Origin: Chloroflexota bacterium
Lineage (GTDB): Bacteria; Chloroflexota; Dehalococcoidia; Tepidiformales; Tepidiformaceae
Assembly (NCBI GenBank): GCA_025350285.1
Contig: JANXYE010000394.1
Location: 1-9,074 of the forward strand
Direction: 5' to 3'
Length of the DNA: 9,074 nt
The notes beneath the pieces are model-generated. The model did no database searches. It had not been told where the DNA came from and saw nothing but the letters and a program-made list of their open reading frames with translations. Positions 6,393 to 9,074 of this stretch are shown piece by piece (position 1 is the stretch's first letter; each line of letters begins with the position of its first letter). The translations under genes were made by a program, and so were the position numbers.

Positions 6393-7874
6393 GTGCTGAG
6401 GCGTATCGAGTACAAGTACATCGTTGCAATCCTCGCGGTCTTCGCGATCTTCATGGAGTTGCTGGATTCGACGGTCGTGAACGTCGCCATCCCCACGCTG
6501 GGCAAAGACTTCGATGTCACTTCCCCTTCGACTATCCAGTGGGTCATCACGGGCTACCTCCTCAGCCTGGCCGTCTTCATTCCCGTAAGCGGCTGGGCCG
6601 GCGACCGGTTTGGCACGAAGCGCGTGTTCATGTTCGCGTTGAGCGTGTTCACGATCGCGTCGTTGCTCTGCGCGACCGCCTGGAGTATCGAGTCCTTGAT
6701 CGCCTTCCGGGTGCTCCAGGGGGTGGGCGGCGGGATGCTCTCACCAGTCGCCTTCGCGACCGTCTGGCGGGCCTTCCCGCCTGAAGAACGTTCGCAGGCC
6801 GCTGGGATCATGGTGCTCCCGGCGGCGGTCGCACCGGCAATGGGGCCACTTGTCGGAGGGCTGCTGCTCAAGTACACGACCTGGCATTGGATTTTTCTCG
6901 TGAACATCCCGATCGGCGTCGTGGCGTTGCTCATCTCTGCCCGCTATCTGCGCGAGCATAAGGAGCAATCCGCCGGGCGGTTCGACCCTCTGGGCTTCGC
7001 GCTCTCGGCGGCGGGGCTGGCGATGCTGATCTACGCCCTAGCGGAAGCCGGACATCGAGGCTTCGACGATCCGCGGGTCATCGGCTTCGCCCTGCCGGGG
7101 CTGGCCCTGCTCGGAGCCTTCGTGTTCGTCGAGCTGCACTCCCCCGCGCCGATGTTGGATGTCCGAATCTTCAAGAATGCCTTGTTCCGCGCGTGCAACC
7201 TGGCATGGCTCGTGACCATGTTCGGTTTTTCATCGACGATCTTCCTGCTAACCCTTGAGCTACAGGCGGCCCGTGGGTTGTCGGCACTCGAATCGGGGCT
7301 AACGACGTTCCCGATGGCGGTGGGCGTGATGGTGATGGCGCAGCCAGCGAGCCGGCTCTATCGGAGCGTCGGTCCCCGCCGAATGATCCTCACGGGGCTC
7401 ATAATCACGGCTGTTTCTACGTTCGCCTTCCGGCAGATGGACCTTGGCACGAACGAGTGGCTGATCAGGGGCGTGATGCTTATCCGGGGGTTGGGATTCG
7501 GGTTGGTCCTCGTGCCGTTACAGGCCGCGACGTATGCGGGCGTCGTGGCCAGGGATACCGGACGCGCGACGGCGCTCTACAACGTCACGAGCCAGGTGGC
7601 AGCGAGCCTGGGCGTCGCTCTCGCGGCCACCTTGTTGACAAGCCGGCTCTCGTACCACGGCGCCATCCTCGGCGCGCCGCAGACGCGGGACGGGTCGCTC
7701 AGCGCCTTTCAGGATGTCTTCCTCGTGATGGGCCTCATTGGGCTGGCTACGGTGGCCGTAGCCTTCCTCATTCAGGACGCGCACGCCAGGGGCACCATGC
7801 GGCGTCAAAGCGCCCAGCCTGGGTCAAACACGCCAGACGGTGCCCCGGCGGCGGATTCTGGGGACCTGGCGTAG
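6393..7874 (+). CDS. DHA2-family MFS drug exporter (EmrB/QacA type), complete
   Basis: A proton-driven exporter of the inner membrane, 493 residues, the usual size for the 14-helix DHA2 group. I place the start at GTG 6393 because GGAAG lies about 6 bases upstream and the protein then begins MLRRIEYKYIVAILAVFAIF, the expected first helix; the earlier in-frame ATG at 6285 would add 36 non-membrane residues. Motifs seen: LDSTVVNVAIP (24-34), the family motif of helix 1; motif A GWAGDRFGTKRV (67-78); motif B RVLQGVGGG (106-114); antiporter motif C APAMGPLVGG (147-156). Hydrophobic segments continue to about residue 465, followed by a short hydrophilic tail rich in Gln, Pro and Ala. No truncation or frameshift is visible. 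The substrate is unknown; drugs, dyes or a methylated metabolite are possible. The promoter may be the one at 6328-6356, and a former regulator may lie just downstream. Confidence 0.9.
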   Translation: MLRRIEYKYIVAILAVFAIFMELLDSTVVNVAIPTLGKDFDVTSPSTIQWVITGYLLSLAVFIPVSGWAGDRFGTKRVFMFALSVFTIASLLCATAWSIESLIAFRVLQGVGGGMLSPVAFATVWRAFPPEERSQAAGIMVLPAAVAPAMGPLVGGLLLKYTTWHWIFLVNIPIGVVALLISARYLREHKEQSAGRFDPLGFALSAAGLAMLIYALAEAGHRGFDDPRVIGFALPGLALLGAFVFVELHSPAPMLDVRIFKNALFRACNLAWLVTMFGFSSTIFLLTLELQAARGLSALESGLTTFPMAVGVMVMAQPASRLYRSVGPRRMILTGLIITAVSTFAFRQMDLGTNEWLIRGVMLIRGLGFGLVLVPLQAATYAGVVARDTGRATALYNVTSQVAASLGVALAATLLTSRLSYHGAILGAPQTRDGSLSAFQDVFLVMGLIGLATVAVAFLIQDAHARGTMRRQSAQPGSNTPDGAPAADSGDLA

Positions 7875-7875
7875 A

Positions 7876-8172
7876 GGCGTCAGTCGTCTGGAGGAGCAGC
7901 TCGGTGGCGTGGTCCAATAGCGCGATGAACGTCGGTCCGTCCGATACGCGCCGGAAAGTCCGAACCACCCCGATGCGATCACTCGCTCGACGATGTCCCC
8001 CGGCACTACCTCGTCCGCGGTGGGCGCGCATCATCGAGAACCAGCGCGCTATTCTCGCGACCTTCGGGGACGCCGCGGGCGAACCGGGGCGAGAACCTCG
8101 CGCAGGCTCCGGCAGGCGTACCCCGGCGGCCCGAGGCGCCGCACCGCAAAGGAGCCTCCAGGTGGGCCTCTA
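7876..8172 (-). pseudogene. Possible frameshifted remnant of a TetR-like regulator (C-terminal part)
   Basis: Three minus-strand frames in succession give protein-like stretches that join into one helical segment: RFARGVPEGRENSALVLDDA, then ADEVVPGDIVERVIASGWFG and LSGAYRT (about 8015-7940), then DGPTFIALLDHATELLLQTT (7941 to about 7880). The last stretch ends just before the MFS stop. Its amphipathic FIALLDHATELLL helix resembles the C-terminal dimerisation helices of TetR-family repressors, which often sit beside MFS exporters. No helix-turn-helix part is present, since the zinc-ribbon gene begins its 3' end at 8173. At least two frameshifts are needed. The coding look is fair, but the family is a guess and the whole could be chance. 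Confidence 0.3.
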
Positions 8173-8592
8173 TCAGCTCTGAGCCGGGCGAAAGAACGGC
8201 AGCGAGAGTTCCGCTGAAACATCGTCCCACACGAGTTCGACCAAGCCGTCGATCTGGACGTTGTCCGGATCGGCCTCGACCAGGAGGGTGGTCATCCTTG
8301 GCCCTTCCTCCAGCGTGATCGCCGCGATGATGTAGGGAAGGTCGTTCGCAAACTCGGGCGACTGCTCTCGGCGTGCGACGGTGTAGCTGTAAAGCTTCCC
8401 TCGCCCGCTGGCCTGGACCCACTCCGTTTCAGGCGAAAGGCACTCCGGGCAATGCGTCCGGGCGTAGTAAAACGTGTGTCCCTTGTCGCAGCGCTGGAGC
8501 ATCAGACGGTGGTCGCGCGTGGCATCCCAGAACGGCTGGGTGACGGGGGTTGGTACGGGAATCGGCGTTCCCTCATGGACGTACTTCGGCAT
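8173..8592 (-). CDS. Zinc-ribbon / OB-fold (DUF35) protein, thiolase partner
   Basis: Complete 139-residue protein, the normal length for DUF35 zinc-ribbon/OB-fold proteins. An N-terminal helix (TQPFWDATRDHRLMLQRC) leads to a ribbon with C35, C48 and C51 (HCPEC), then the OB fold with GRGKLYSYTVARR, PYIIAAITLEEGPRM, TTLLVEADP, and ending SLPFFRPAQS. Such proteins bind acyl-CoA groups and form complexes with SCP2-type thiolases; in steroid side-chain degradation the DUF35 domain of ChsH2 partners the Ltp2 aldolase. The gene follows the thiolase with only two bases between stop and ATG (TAGGCATG), so they are co-transcribed and probably coupled; the G-rich end of the thiolase gene (GGGGCGGG) can serve as RBS. 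The first zinc knuckle is unusual: C35 is followed by Asp-Lys-Gly-His, not Cys-x-x-Cys, so H39 would have to be the fourth ligand, or zinc is bound weakly. Confidence 0.88.
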   Translation of the reverse strand: MPKYVHEGTPIPVPTPVTQPFWDATRDHRLMLQRCDKGHTFYYARTHCPECLSPETEWVQASGRGKLYSYTVARREQSPEFANDLPYIIAAITLEEGPRMTTLLVEADPDNVQIDGLVELVWDDVSAELSLPFFRPAQS

Positions 8593-8594
8593 GC

Positions 8595-9074
8595 CTACCC
8601 GCCCCGCAGGATGAGGGATACCTGTTCGCTCATGATCCCGCCGTTGCCGTTAACAAACACCGTGTCGCACTTCTTAAGCTGGCGGCCGCCGCCGCGGCCG
8701 GTGAGCTGAAGGTAGGCCTCGGTCACATGGGACATTCCGCCAGCAAGGCCTGACTGTCCGAAGCTCAGTTGCCCGCCGTGTGTGTTCAGGGGGAAGTCTC
8801 CCTTGTACGTCAGGTTGTGCTCCTCGACGAATTTCGGACCCTCGCCCTTCGCGCAGAAGCCGGCATCTTCAATCGTGAGCAGCACGGTGATCGTGTAGCA
8901 GTCGTAGAGCGACGCCAGGTCAATCTCGTTGCGCTTCACGCCCGACATCGCCCAGGCGCGGTCGGCCGCCGCCTTGATCGGAGAGTGGGTGAAGTCCGGG
9001 TCGTAGGTGACCGAACGATGGGTGGTGTTCTCGCCCGCACCGACGATGTAGGCGGGCCGATTTTTGGCTCGCCG
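8595..9074 (-). CDS. SCP2-type thiolase / acyl-CoA aldolase-like protein, C-terminal part
   Basis: The frame is open from the right edge for 159 residues to TAG at 8595-8597, so only the C-terminal part of a protein of usually about 380-400 residues is seen. Numbering from the edge: RPAYIVGAGE, then SLYDCYTITVLLTIEDAGFC (55-74) and KGEGPKFV, the conserved core of SCP2/Ltp-type thiolases; LNTHGGQLSFG with NTHGG at 97-101, where the His is the expected base of the NxxGG/HGG region; and NGNGG at 142-146, where degradative thiolases carry CxGGG. Loss of that cysteine is usual in this subgroup and leaves open true thiolysis versus retro-aldol cleavage. The N-terminal nucleophile is outside the window. 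The partner DUF35 gene follows directly. The likely role is breakdown of acyl-CoA intermediates from fatty acids, sterols or other recalcitrant organic matter in the cytoplasm. Confidence 0.88.
   Translation of the reverse strand, partial: RRAKNRPAYIVGAGENTTHRSVTYDPDFTHSPIKAAADRAWAMSGVKRNEIDLASLYDCYTITVLLTIEDAGFCAKGEGPKFVEEHNLTYKGDFPLNTHGGQLSFGQSGLAGGMSHVTEAYLQLTGRGGGRQLKKCDTVFVNGNGGIMSEQVSLILRGG

Noticed and set aside
6232..6429. N-terminal extension of the methyltransferase up to 6429
   Set aside because: The added residues are Arg-rich, overlap the exporter's start region antisense, and lack family likeness. ATG 6231 gives the standard length.
1..9074. CRISPR array, insertion sequence or intact transposase/integrase
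   Set aside because: No regularly spaced repeats, no terminal inverted repeats with a transposase frame, and no recombinase motif were seen in the window.

Overview
The window is GC-rich apart from one AT-rich patch. It looks like part of a bacterial chromosome, most likely a Dehalococcoidia-like member of Chloroflexota. This placement is an inference from protein style: the short helical N-terminus of the minus-strand gene at 1-192, the SCP2-type thiolase paired with a zinc-ribbon/OB-fold (DUF35) protein, and the small SAM methyltransferase ending in a REIYSAASR-like tail. No rRNA, tRNA, CRISPR array or intact transposase was seen.

Layout. The left edge (1-192, minus) is the N-terminus of a gene that leaves the window. 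From 283 to 5587 the DNA is mostly debris, with one intact gene inside it. In order: a PhzF-family N-terminus (283 to about 440, plus) joined directly to the C-terminus of a DUF1998 protein (about 441-680, plus); a 327-base gap with an AT-rich patch; an intact membrane-anchored protein of unknown function (1008-2228, minus); a frameshifted N-terminus of a type III-like restriction endonuclease (2429-2643, minus); the C-terminus of a thioredoxin-fold protein (2828 to about 2998, minus); the C-terminus of a DrmD-like helicase (about 2991-3695, plus) overlapping, by TGATG, the N-terminal 525 or so residues of a DrmMI-like adenine methylase (3695 to about 5270, plus). The methylase is cut just after its SAM-binding motif and runs into unrelated sequence.

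The DrmD-like and DrmMI-like pieces, together with the DUF1998 piece (a possible DrmB), are best explained as the wreck of a class 1 DISARM anti-phage system. The restriction endonuclease N-terminus is a relic of a second defence system. I read the stretch as a decayed defence island with several rearrangement junctions. I found no convincing new system. The only intact unexplained gene in it is the membrane protein at 1008-2228.

The right part (5707-9074) is ordinary chromosome. A complete class I SAM-dependent methyltransferase (5707-6231, minus) is divergent from a complete 14-TM-type MFS exporter of the DHA2 family (6393-7874, plus). A probable broken regulator remnant (7876-8172, minus) lies tail-to-tail with the exporter. 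A tightly packed pair, thiolase then zinc-ribbon/OB-fold protein (9074 down to 8173, minus), is typical of acyl-CoA metabolism.

All family assignments come from reading motifs by eye. No database search was possible.
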